The notes: generated from the letters alone by a model not told the origin. Positions 1 through 5,014 are shown, numbered from the stretch's first letter. The stretch: DNA of 5,259 bases from Selenomonadaceae bacterium (GCA_017529085.1 JAFXOC010000124.1:1-5259), one strand, 5' to 3'. A program made the numbers and translations.

Positions 1-49
1 GCAAAGAAAAGAGAAAGAGAAAGAAAAAACTTTAATAATGGGGTTTTGA
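1..49 (+). other. Purine tract, possible 3' end of an upstream gene
   Basis: Positions 3-29 contain only A and G. Two plus-strand frames could be the lysine-rich tail of a gene that begins outside the window: one reads charged residues and stops at 33-35, the other stops at 47-49. Nothing here chooses between them, and no terminator hairpin lies between this tract and the next gene. An upstream gene ending here is possible but unproven. Confidence 0.2.
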
Positions 50-74
50 CTCATCATGAAGTTTTTACTCTAAA
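46..74 (+). promoter_or_regulatory. Possible sigma-A promoter for the gtrA-like operon
   Basis: TTGACT (46-51) matches five of six bases of the -35 consensus. It is followed after 17 bases by TCTAAA (69-74), which matches four of six bases of the -10 consensus. Transcription would start near 80, just before the hairpin block, giving a leader of about 90 bases. The -10 is weak, so this remains tentative. Confidence 0.3.
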
Positions 75-89
75 AAAACAACCGGGAGT

Positions 90-155
90 CCAGAGGGCTG
101 CGCCCTTTGGCGGGGTGCAGGGGCAGCGCCCCTGCCGGGTTTGGGCAGCGCCCAA
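90..155 (+). repeat. Three tandem GC-rich triloop hairpins (GGGCWGCGCCC repeats)
   Basis: Three hairpins stand in a row. Positions 90-98 pair with 102-110 (nine pairs, one G-U, loop TGC). Positions 117-124 pair with 128-135 (eight perfect pairs, loop AGC). Positions 141-146 pair with 150-155 (six pairs, loop AGC). The core GGGCWGCGCCC recurs at 95, 121 and 143. The last stem ends one base before the ribosome binding site (157-163). The block is much richer in G+C than its surroundings. Similar GC-rich intergenic blocks occur in gut Bacillota, as far as I recall. It may be a dispersed repeat or a leader that affects expression of the next gene. Confidence 0.7.
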
Positions 156-171
156 CAAAGGAGAAAAATCA

Positions 172-552
172 ATGCAAAAAGACAGATTTATGGAGATGAT
201 GCGCTTTTCTCTTGTAGGGGGCGCGTCATTTCTGTTGGATTACGGGTTGTTGTACGCTTTTGTGGAGTTTTGCGGAATTCACTATCTAATCGCGTCCGGG
301 TTGTCGTTTACAATATCGGTGATATTTAACTATTATTTATGCGCAACTTTTGTGTTTCACGCAAGCGGCAGGACGAAGGCGCAGAAACTCTTGTTCTTCG
401 GCTCAAGTGTTGCGGGGCTGTTTTTAAATCAGCTCTGTATGTGGCTGTTCGTGGATATTATGGGGATATATTATATGCTTTCGAAAATTTTCGCAACGGC
501 TATCGTGACGCTGTGGAATTATGTGATGAAGCGGAAGGCGCTTAAAGGGTGA
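172..552 (+). CDS. GtrA-family small membrane protein
   Basis: This 126-residue protein has about four membrane segments (near residues 10-32, 38-60, 73-95 and 100-118) and a lysine-rich C-terminus. The family pattern is clear: RFSLVGG near the start, a D in the first helix, FNYY near residue 52, YMLSKIFAT near 101, and WNYVMKRK at the end. GtrA proteins are thought to carry lipid-linked sugars across the inner membrane for cell-surface or O-antigen glycosylation, usually beside a glycosyltransferase; none is visible here. The ATG at 172 is chosen because AAAGGAG (157-163) lies 8 bases upstream. The frame stays open back to a TTG at 46, but that extension would translate the hairpin block. 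The next gene begins 3 bases after the stop, so the two probably form an operon. Confidence 0.88.
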   Translation: MQKDRFMEMMRFSLVGGASFLLDYGLLYAFVEFCGIHYLIASGLSFTISVIFNYYLCATFVFHASGRTKAQKLLFFGSSVAGLFLNQLCMWLFVDIMGIYYMLSKIFATAIVTLWNYVMKRKALKG

Positions 553-555
553 TTT

Positions 556-1722
556 ATGGATAATAAAAAGAAATTTACCCTTATGAATAAAAATACGCCT
601 GTGCTGGATTTGATTTTTTCCTTTAGGCGTGGCGGTTATATTGAGGATGTACTTAAGCTGCATAATCCCGAATACGCGCCAATTGGCGTACTTGACGAGG
701 CAAACCATGTAGACGCCGACGATTTAAGCGATTGGTGGGAAGACCGCGCTTTGCCTGATACTAGGTCAAACGTCTTACAAATACTGGACGAATACAACGT
801 GAAAAAACCCGAACTTATGGTTCGCTCCCTTGGGTTATCCTTATCGGATCAGTATTGGTTGCGCCCTTTGACTTATCCAGAATTATGTTGGAAAGATATA
901 AACTTCTTCACCAATACGTTTTCGGACGAAATTGGTAAGATGTTCTTTCACGGAAGATCATTGAAAGACGGTAATTCTCTGTTAAACGCCTATTCCCCCG
1001 AATATAGCAACAATGGTTTTTTGAAAAAATACTGGACGATAGTAGAAGGGGAGAGAATCCTAGTCAAAGGTAGTTTTGGGGCTTTTGGGCAACAAGCGTA
1101 TAACGAGGTCATTGCAAGTCGTATATTAAAAGCTCTATCCTGTGACAATTACGTGACCTATGAATTGGAAGACGAAAATTCCCTATGCAAAAATTTTATT
1201 ACGGAGGATACCGAATTTGTTTCTGCGTCGATGATTAGGCGGATACTTCCCAAAAAAGACAGAGAGACGTATTATGCACATTTTATGCGTTGTTGTGAAC
1301 GTTTTGGTTTAGAAAGTAACATGCAAAAGTTTTTGGATTATGTAATTCCGTTTGATTATCTGATTGCGAACGAAGACAGGAATTTTGGGAATTTTGGCGT
1401 TATAAGAAACGTTGAGACGTTAAAGATAACGGATATTGCGCCGATTTTTGATAACGGGAACAGCTTTTGGTACGACTTAGCCGTTATCACAAACGACGGT
1501 TTAAGGTCGAATCCCTTTGAATTAAAGCAGGAAGAACAGATAAAGTTGGTGAAAGACGCTTCGATTTTTCCGATAGACAAGATTGGCGACGTTACGCAAA
1601 TTATATGCGATGTTCTAACGCAAAATAAAAATTGCAACGGCGCGCGAGTTTCTAAAATCATAAACGCATTTGAAATGCGAAAAAGTATGCTGGAACAAAA
1701 ATTTTTGGCGTGTAAATTTTAA
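556..1722 (+). CDS. HipA-like kinase domain protein
   Basis: This 388-residue cytoplasmic protein looks like a member of the Bacillota HipA/CtkA-like Ser/Thr kinase group. The N-terminal part (about 1-115) has the family-typical stretches LSDWWEDRALP (57-67), LGLSLSDQYW (92-101) and WKDINFF (112-118). The kinase-like part has a probable ATP-binding lysine in ILVKGSFG (K171), E184 in the next helix, a catalytic loop ANEDRNFGN with D274 and N279, and FDNG with D299 as the DFG equivalent. The D-x4-N spacing matches HipA, where Asp309 and Asn314 play these roles. HipA phosphorylates GltX and is inhibited by HipB, but no HipB gene is adjacent and the N-terminus differs from classical HipA. The substrate is unknown. 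AAAGGG (544-549) inside the preceding gene's end gives likely translational coupling. Confidence 0.8.
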   Translation: MDNKKKFTLMNKNTPVLDLIFSFRRGGYIEDVLKLHNPEYAPIGVLDEANHVDADDLSDWWEDRALPDTRSNVLQILDEYNVKKPELMVRSLGLSLSDQYWLRPLTYPELCWKDINFFTNTFSDEIGKMFFHGRSLKDGNSLLNAYSPEYSNNGFLKKYWTIVEGERILVKGSFGAFGQQAYNEVIASRILKALSCDNYVTYELEDENSLCKNFITEDTEFVSASMIRRILPKKDRETYYAHFMRCCERFGLESNMQKFLDYVIPFDYLIANEDRNFGNFGVIRNVETLKITDIAPIFDNGNSFWYDLAVITNDGLRSNPFELKQEEQIKLVKDASIFPIDKIGDVTQIICDVLTQNKNCNGARVSKIINAFEMRKSMLEQKFLACKF

Positions 1723-1758
1723 CAATTGGGCTTGGCGTGAAACCTTCCGCCCCTTTGG

Positions 1759-1789
1759 TACCTTCCCTTTTCAGGGGAGGTATTTTTTT
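1759..1789 (+). terminator. Rho-independent terminator of the gtrA/hipA-like operon
   Basis: TACCTTCCC (1759-1767) pairs with GGGGAGGTA (1774-1782) with one G-U pair and a six-base loop. Seven T residues follow at 1783-1789. It lies 37 bases after the HipA-like stop codon. Confidence 0.85.
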
Positions 1790-1803
1790 ATCTTTAAAAT
1801 TGC

Positions 1804-1831
1804 AAAAAAAAGCCCTCCCATTAGAGGAGGG
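1804..1831 (-). terminator. Rho-independent terminator of the XRE regulator gene
   Basis: Read on the minus strand, CCCTCC (1831-1826) pairs with GGAGGG (1818-1813). After one C, eight T residues follow (complement of the A tract 1804-1811). It lies about 25 bases after the regulator's stop codon. Confidence 0.75.
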
Positions 1832-1855
1832 ACAGCCGCAAAGCGACGGTGAAGT

Positions 1856-2095
1856 TCACATCACAAGTTCGTTTATAGGTCTTTTAAACACTGCGGCTAA
1901 AAGAGAAAGTTCTATATCCGTAACAAAGCGTTTGCCGGCTTCGATGCGTTGAATGGCGTTTTTGTCAACGTCAAGCCCGGATATTTGAAGGCGATCCGCA
2001 AGTTCTCGTTGGGATATGCCTAAATTCTTTCTTAATATATGTATGTTCCGCCCGCACAGATTATGCGAGCCGTCCGTTGCCTTATTGATGAACAT
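1856..2095 (-). CDS. XRE-family helix-turn-helix regulator
   Basis: This 79-residue protein is essentially a single Cro/C1-type DNA-binding domain. GRNIHILRKNLGISQRELAD (15-34) holds the first helices and the SQRELAD turn. A positioning/recognition region, DVDKNAIQRIEAGKR (42-56), follows, and TDIELSLLAAVFKRPINEL (59-77) closes the domain. There is no sensor or peptidase domain. The frame extends to a GTG at 2125, but the ATG at 2095 is preferred: the domain starts soon after it and G-rich sequence (2101-2110) lies upstream, though this is a poor ribosome binding site. The gene is divergent from the secreted-protein gene, with two palindromes between them. It probably represses both its own promoter and the neighbour's. 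Its ligand or inducing signal is unknown. Confidence 0.85.
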   Translation of the reverse strand: MFINKATDGSHNLCGRNIHILRKNLGISQRELADRLQISGLDVDKNAIQRIEAGKRFVTDIELSLLAAVFKRPINELVM

Positions 2096-2173
2096 AAAAC
2101 CGCCGCCCCCTTTTTTTACCTTCACCCATCGTCAAAAATCGTCGGAAAAATCTAAACATCAGAAAATTCTTTC

Positions 2174-2194
2174 ATGACATTCAGTGCTTGTCAT
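2174..2194. promoter_or_regulatory. Operator-like palindrome O1 (imperfect)
   Basis: ATGACA (2174-2179) and TGTCAT (2189-2194) form an inverted repeat around a nine-base centre that includes AGT. The half-site and spacing match the perfect palindrome at 2228-2246, whose centre lies 53 bp away, about five helical turns. O1 overlaps the -35 of the rightward promoter and lies near the likely start of the leftward transcript. Binding by the adjacent XRE protein is inferred. Confidence 0.6.
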
Positions 2195-2216
2195 TGCCCG
2201 TATTATATGCTATAAT
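2188..2216 (+). promoter_or_regulatory. Extended -10 promoter for the secreted-protein gene
   Basis: TTGTCA (2188-2193) matches five of six -35 bases. After exactly 17 bases comes a perfect TATAAT (2211-2216) preceded by TGC, an extended -10. Transcription should start near 2223, about 64 bases before the chosen start codon. Its -35 lies in palindrome O1, and O2 falls just after the start site, so a repressor at either site would block it. Confidence 0.8.
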
Positions 2217-2231
2217 TTTCCATCATGTGAC
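2202..2231 (-). promoter_or_regulatory. Promoter for the XRE regulator
   Basis: On the minus strand, TATAAT (2207-2202) is preceded after 18 bases by GTCACA (2231-2226), which matches four of six -35 bases. The -35 overlaps palindrome O2, and the start site near 2195 touches O1. This mirrors the rightward promoter, so the two promoters overlap and probably compete. Confidence 0.55.
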
Positions 2232-2246
2232 ATTCGGTGAATGTCA
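2228..2246. promoter_or_regulatory. Operator-like palindrome O2 (perfect)
   Basis: TGACATTC (2228-2235) and GAATGTCA (2239-2246) are perfect reverse complements around GGT. The site covers the -35 of the leftward regulator promoter and sits just downstream of the rightward start site. Together with O1 it suggests autoregulation and repression of the secreted protein, possibly with cooperative binding. Confidence 0.7.
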
Positions 2247-2286
2247 AAATTATTGGGGACAAAAAAATAATCAGGCGGTGATTTGT

Positions 2287-3426
2287 TTGAATATTCAACT
2301 TTATAAAAGGCTCGCGAAAGTTTTGGGGCTGTCCGGCTTACTCATCCTTTCAAATGCTTCCGTCAACGCAGAAACCATTGTGCATACAACAAGGTATAGT
2401 TACGATACGGAAAGTAGCGCAGACACTTCGCCGCAGGTACAAAAAACAAATTATAAAGCGCCCGCTAAGGCGAAAAGCAAATCCGTCAAAAAGAATGAGT
2501 TAAAACCTCATAGACCTGCGCCTTATACCTTTGAATCAGCTATCGAATACGCTAAGGTTTATCCGGAGGATATAACGGTGCACAGATATGGAGGTTATAA
2601 AGATAAATATGGGAATTTTTCTAAATGGCGTTGTTTGGATTTTTTAGGAGATGCGGGACTTTTTAACAGAGGAGACAGTTTTTGGGGAAGACCGTCGCAT
2701 ACCTATTTACGACTTATGGTACATTATGGTCAAGAAACCAACGCGCCTGCGCCTTTTGCCACGCTTATCTGGGCGGCGGATATTAACAAAAGACACCAAA
2801 ATGACATAAATACTAATATAAATGACAAAAAAAGGGAGTACATAAATACTGATAAAAATGGCAGGAAGACGAGTAATGTGCTTCCTAAATACATTAGAAT
2901 AGTTTTTGAATCAGGATATGAAAAAGAACTTTCTACGAATATGGAAGAGATGAGATGGCTTCCTTATAGCAATCCTAACATCTATGACATACTATATTTC
3001 CCATTGTCATTATTTTTTGCAACTTCTGTGGGAGATAAAAGAAGCGGATACATTCTGCTATCAAGTGAAGACCTTTGGGATATACACAAGCACGGATATA
3101 TTGCAAACGTATATCTGGATGACGATAAAGGCTATGGTGTTGGAACGGGCAGTCTTTCATTCTTTTATTCCGGTGAAAAGCAGGCAGAGGATAAAGAGCA
3201 ACTAACCTATGGTTTTGAACATATAGTGCGGCTTTTAAACATTAACCCTGCAACTATCGCATACGAGCGGAACAAAAGAAAAGCCGCCGAGAAAAAGGCG
3301 TACAAAGATAAACTTCGTTCAGAAGTTAAAGATGAAATTTATAAAGAAGAAATAAAAAAAGAACTAGGAAAGGAAATTATGGAGGAGGTGCGTGAGGAAT
3401 ATAGATTGGATAAAGAGATAAAATGA
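2287..3426 (+). CDS. Secreted protein of unknown function
   Basis: I do not recognise the family. The frame opens at 2188 inside the promoter, so a later start is needed. The TTG at 2287 is chosen because AGGCGG (2273-2278) lies 8 bases upstream, giving 379 residues. Residues 1-28 form a good signal peptide: K and R early, a hydrophobic core VLGLSGLLIL, and VNA before cleavage at about 28/29. A basic, proline-containing linker follows (about 55-79, rich in K and A). A probable folded region spans about 80-320, rich in aromatic residues, with one cysteine (C116) in the mature chain. The last 55 residues (about 324-379) are a highly charged K/E helix, possibly a coiled coil. There is no lipobox, membrane anchor or sorting signal. 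The adjacent XRE protein probably controls it. Confidence 0.75.
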   Translation: MNIQLYKRLAKVLGLSGLLILSNASVNAETIVHTTRYSYDTESSADTSPQVQKTNYKAPAKAKSKSVKKNELKPHRPAPYTFESAIEYAKVYPEDITVHRYGGYKDKYGNFSKWRCLDFLGDAGLFNRGDSFWGRPSHTYLRLMVHYGQETNAPAPFATLIWAADINKRHQNDINTNINDKKREYINTDKNGRKTSNVLPKYIRIVFESGYEKELSTNMEEMRWLPYSNPNIYDILYFPLSLFFATSVGDKRSGYILLSSEDLWDIHKHGYIANVYLDDDKGYGVGTGSLSFFYSGEKQAEDKEQLTYGFEHIVRLLNINPATIAYERNKRKAAEKKAYKDKLRSEVKDEIYKEEIKKELGKEIMEEVREEYRLDKEIK

Positions 3427-3436
3427 TTATAGGCGC

Positions 3437-3463
3437 AAAAAAACCCGCGTAAATGCGGGTTTT
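3437..3463 (-). terminator. Terminator A, after the toxin-antitoxin operon
   Basis: AAAACCCGC (3440-3448) pairs with GCGGGTTTT (3455-3463) around GTAAAT. On the minus strand the stem runs into seven T residues (complement of 3437-3443), so it should end the leftward operon. On the plus strand only four T residues follow, but it probably also helps end the secreted-protein transcript 14 bases upstream. Confidence 0.8.
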
Positions 3464-3490
3464 GGCGGGGGGTATAATGTGGCGCGGGCG
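3437..3490 (-). repeat. Short copy A of the cassette end sequence
   Basis: These 54 bases match 4182-4234 at about 49 of 54 positions, with one gap. The match covers the terminator hairpin, GGCGGGG, TATAATGTG and GCGGGCG. Similarity stops before the antitoxin coding region. It marks the left edge of the cassette row. Confidence 0.75.
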
Positions 3491-3511
3491 AAGGCAAAGC
3501 GGCACTTTGCA

Positions 3512-3727
3512 TTAGATTTGCATAATATATTCGGTACCTGCAGCAAATTCTTTTTCGGCTTCTTCTATCGCTTTTAGATCATCGTCTTCTGCGAGTACAT
3601 CTTCTAAATCATCAGTATTGATAAAACGTTTCGCAATATTCAATAAAAGAAGAATATCTTGTCCATCCATCTGTTCTAAACAGTCAAGCATTTCATTTTT
3701 GATTTCTTTTTCTTGTAATGCTGTCAT
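3512..3727 (-). CDS. Probable antitoxin of the RelE/ParE-type pair
   Basis: This 71-residue acidic protein starts one base after the toxin stop codon. It is read from an excellent ribosome binding site, GGGAGG (complement of 3736-3741), which lies in the toxin's last codons, so translation is probably coupled. The N-terminal half (about 1-38) looks helical, with leucine-rich ILLLLNIAKRF. The C-terminal half is very acidic, with DDLKAIEEAEKEFAAG near residues 49-64, as in many antitoxin tails that wrap a basic toxin. I do not recognise a named DNA-binding fold. The role is inferred from position, size and charge. The toxin-first order is reversed from classical relBE but known in other pairs. 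Confidence 0.6.
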   Translation of the reverse strand: MTALQEKEIKNEMLDCLEQMDGQDILLLLNIAKRFINTDDLEDVLAEDDDLKAIEEAEKEFAAGTEYIMQI

Positions 3728-3728
3728 T

Positions 3729-3977
3729 TTAAAAACCTCCCTTATAAACTCCGCCGCGCGGTTCTATCTTTGAAATATAAATTTCGCCGTCTTTTTCCTT
3801 GAATAACACTCTATAACTTCCGACACGCAACTTTTTATACGGTTCTCTTTTCCCTTTGAGGGATTTTACATCTCCGCCCGGTAAATTTTTTATTGCGTCT
3901 TGTATTTGTCCCTTTCTATCCGGTGGTAAACTATCTAAAGACTTCTTTGCTTGCTTGGATATATGAATAGTTTTCAA
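3729..3977 (-). CDS. RelE/ParE-family toxin
   Basis: This 82-residue basic protein has the RelE/ParE pattern: SKQAKKSLDSLP near the start, a helix to about residue 32, GGDVKSLKG (34-42), YKKLRVGSYRVLF (47-59), then IYISKIEPRGGVYK (66-79). R51, R56, R74 and Y78 lie where basic and aromatic active-site residues occur in ribosome-dependent mRNA-cleaving RelE toxins. Whether it acts on mRNA or on gyrase, as ParE does, cannot be told. The start is a TTG at 3977 with GGAGTG (complement of 3985-3990) 7 bases upstream. A rare start codon would lower toxin output relative to the strongly initiated antitoxin downstream. The operon sits under a cassette promoter also used by the Rpn genes. Confidence 0.82.
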   Translation of the reverse strand: MKTIHISKQAKKSLDSLPPDRKGQIQDAIKNLPGGDVKSLKGKREPYKKLRVGSYRVLFKEKDGEIYISKIEPRGGVYKGGF

Positions 3978-4016
3978 ATTACCACACTCCGTTTTTTTGC
4001 GTTTATAAATCTATAA

Positions 4017-4052
4017 TCAATATTTAGTATTTGCTACACTTACGGTAAACAT
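4017..4052 (-). other. 11-codon ORF in the toxin leader
   Basis: In the leader of the toxin operon, ATG (4052-4050) opens a reading frame of MFTVSVANTKY that stops at 4019-4017. The GAGGTG that serves as ribosome binding site in the Rpn cassette directly abuts this ATG, which is too close for good initiation. It is more likely a junction by-product than a gene, though it could act as a short leader peptide. Confidence 0.2.
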
Positions 4053-4069
4053 CACCTCGCTTTACTCAA

Positions 4070-4078
4070 ACTATACCA
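4070..4078 (-). promoter_or_regulatory. Extended -10 promoter for the toxin-antitoxin operon
   Basis: On the minus strand TGG (4078-4076) precedes TATAGT (4075-4070), five of six bases of the -10 consensus with an extended -10. No good -35 is visible. It is the copy of the promoter found before the complete Rpn gene, with one base less similar to consensus. The toxin start lies about 90 bases downstream. Confidence 0.5.
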
Positions 4079-4182
4079 CATATTTTCAATATTGGATAGA
4101 AATTTTATTGGATTATTTGTTACCCTCTGCGGGCAAGCTAGAAAAGGAGGTGGTGAAGATAATAACGATTAGAAAATGCAAT

Positions 4183-4208
4183 AAAAAACCCGCGTAAATG
4201 CGGGTTTT
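4183..4208 (-). terminator. Terminator B, after the core-deleted Rpn gene
   Basis: AAAACCCGC (4185-4193) pairs with GCGGGTTTT (4200-4208) around GTAAAT. Leftward it is followed by six T residues (complement of 4183-4188). It lies about 45 bases after the Rpn stop codon and is identical in stem and loop to terminators A and C. Confidence 0.8.
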
Positions 4209-4253
4209 GGCGGGGTTATAATGTGATGCGGGCGGTGGAGGGGCGGGCGTAGG

Positions 4254-4430
4254 TTAAAGTCGTTCCAAATAATTCTTACGGTCTTCTTTTGGTATGGATA
4301 ATGCTTCCATTGCTTGTTGCGCAGTCCATTTTGCATTTTTCATCAAATTGCGGATAGAATCAAGTATGGCTAAGTCACGCCCTTTATTCGTATACACATC
4401 AGCCCAATAATCCAAAGCAGCAGACGACAT
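4254..4430 (-). CDS. Possible nested C-terminal Rpn protein (58 residues)
   Basis: Inside the Rpn gene, AAAGGAG (complement of 4442-4448) lies 11 bases before an in-frame ATG (4430-4428, codon 127). Initiation there would give a 58-residue protein from MSSAALDYW to the shared C-terminus. The same site, spacing and length occur in the neighbouring paralogue. E. coli Rpn nucleases are blocked by small C-terminal proteins made from inside their genes. Equivalence here is inferred, and 11 bases is slightly long spacing. Confidence 0.4.
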   Translation of the reverse strand: MSSAALDYWADVYTNKGRDLAILDSIRNLMKNAKWTAQQAMEALSIPKEDRKNYLERL

Positions 4431-4808
4431 ATCGTTCACGACTCCTTTCGAATGGTGATACATTTGAAGAAAACGATTATCACTCGTTACAACACTTAAT
4501 AAATCAAAAAGTTCTTTAACGTGTTTCGCTTTACCCGGCATTGGTTTCCATTTACCGGTTTTCCTCATTTGACTGTAATAATCGGCAACATATCGAAAAT
4601 CGCTTTTAAATTTCGATATAGTTTCATCAGAGAGCCACGCTATTTCGAAAACATTTATCTTGTAATCGCTGACATAAGGATCAAGTTCCGGCGGGATGTT
4701 TGGGAAACACTCTTTTAGTTTACCATTAAAAAGCAAGACATTGACAATATCCGCAAAAACATCTTCAAGCTCTAAAAGCTGTTTTTCCGTTAAATCTTTT
4801 TCACCCAT
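4254..4808 (-). CDS. Rpn-family protein with internal deletion of the nuclease core
   Basis: This 184-residue protein belongs to the Rpn/PDDEXK_2 (putative transposase, recombination-promoting nuclease) family. The start MGEKDLTEKQ and VFADIVNVLLFNGK (about 17-30) are the family N-terminus. The sequence then jumps at about residue 31 (base 4716-4721) to LKECFPNIPPELDPYVSDYK and INVFEIAWLSDE, which in full members follow the catalytic domain. From memory of the family, roughly 100 residues with the PD-(D/E)XK residues are missing in frame. The C-terminal part is intact, including SIRNLM and TAQQAMEAL. ATG at 4808 is chosen over GTG at 4817 because GAGGTG (4820-4815) lies 6 bases before it and MGEK begins the family. 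It should not cut DNA. It may be decayed, or may act as an inhibitor of active Rpn proteins. Confidence 0.8.
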   Translation of the reverse strand: MGEKDLTEKQLLELEDVFADIVNVLLFNGKLKECFPNIPPELDPYVSDYKINVFEIAWLSDETISKFKSDFRYVADYYSQMRKTGKWKPMPGKAKHVKELFDLLSVVTSDNRFLQMYHHSKGVVNDMSSAALDYWADVYTNKGRDLAILDSIRNLMKNAKWTAQQAMEALSIPKEDRKNYLERL

Positions 4809-4831
4809 CGAGTTCACCTCGCTTTATCCAA

Positions 4832-4840
4832 ATTATACCA
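4832..4840 (-). promoter_or_regulatory. Extended -10 promoter for the core-deleted Rpn gene
   Basis: On the minus strand TGG (4840-4838) precedes a perfect TATAAT (4837-4832). This lies about 23 bases before the start codon, so the leader would be short and hold only the GAGGTG binding site. No clear -35 is present at 17 bases, which fits a promoter relying on the extended -10. Confidence 0.6.
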
Positions 4841-4943
4841 CATATTTTCAATATTGGATAGAAATTTTATCGGATTATTTGTTACCCTCTGCGGGCAAGC
4901 TAGAAAAGGAGGTGGTGAGATAATAACGATTAGAAAATGCAAT

Positions 4944-4969
4944 AAAAAACCCGCGTAAATGCGGGTTTT
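4944..4969 (-). terminator. Terminator C, after the right-hand Rpn gene
   Basis: AAAACCCGC (4946-4954) pairs with GCGGGTTTT (4961-4969) around GTAAAT. Six T residues follow on the minus strand (complement of 4944-4949). It lies 761 bp from terminator B, and B lies 745 bp from A, so the three cassettes are similar in length. Confidence 0.8.
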
Positions 4970-5014
4970 GGCGGGGTTATAATGTGATGCGGGCGGTGGA
5001 GGGGTGGGCGTAGG

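Larger units (their letters stand above)
1738..1855. repeat. Pair of inverted, diverged terminator-like elements
   Basis: The segment between two convergent genes holds two similar units facing each other. The plus-strand unit (about 1738-1789) reads GAAACCTTCCGCC, a short G/C segment, a CCTTCCC/GGGGAGG hairpin and a T tract. The minus-strand unit (about 1855-1804) reads GAACTTCACCGTC, a short G/C segment, a CCCTCC/GGAGGG hairpin and a T tract. The order of parts is the same, although the sequences have diverged. They resemble dispersed terminator-bearing repeats seen in gut Bacillota. Common origin is inferred from layout and partial similarity. Confidence 0.5.
4052..4271 (-). repeat. Cassette intergenic repeat, copy B
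   Basis: This 220-bp block matches 4814-5032 (copy C) with five substitutions and one single-base gap, about 97% identity. Read leftward it holds the last codons and stop of an Rpn gene, a GC-rich spacer, the terminator hairpin, an AT-rich spacer, a TGG-TATA-type promoter and a GAGGTGA ribosome binding site. Similarity ends immediately after the binding site, where the toxin leader replaces an Rpn start codon. Confidence 0.92.

Noticed and set aside
46..171. N-terminal extension of the GtrA-like protein from a TTG at 46
   Set aside because: It would translate the hairpin block and add an atypical segment before a complete GtrA domain. The ATG at 172 has a well-placed AAAGGAG.
424..708. Minus-strand ORF opposite the gtrA-like/kinase junction
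   Set aside because: It overlaps two well-supported genes and shows no recognisable domain or binding site.
1356..1661. Minus-strand ORF opposite the kinase C-terminus
   Set aside because: It lies entirely antisense to the catalytic region of a recognised family and has no supporting signals.
2082..2129. Upstream 15-codon minus-strand frame overlapping the XRE start, with an A7 run that might allow ribosome slippage
   Set aside because: There is no ribosome binding site, and the downstream domain is complete without frameshifting. The A7 run alone is weak evidence.
2188..2286. Longer secreted-protein start at 2188
   Set aside because: This TTG is the promoter -35 itself and lies before the predicted transcript start. 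The later TTG gives a proper signal peptide and binding site.
4210..4225. Plus-strand promoter from TATAAT in the repeat spacer
   Set aside because: No -35-like sequence lies about 17 bases upstream; that position is the terminator hairpin.
4696..4923. Plus-strand ORF across the Rpn gene start and repeat copy C
   Set aside because: It is antisense to the Rpn N-terminus and then reads through promoter and spacer sequence, so it is a frame shadow.
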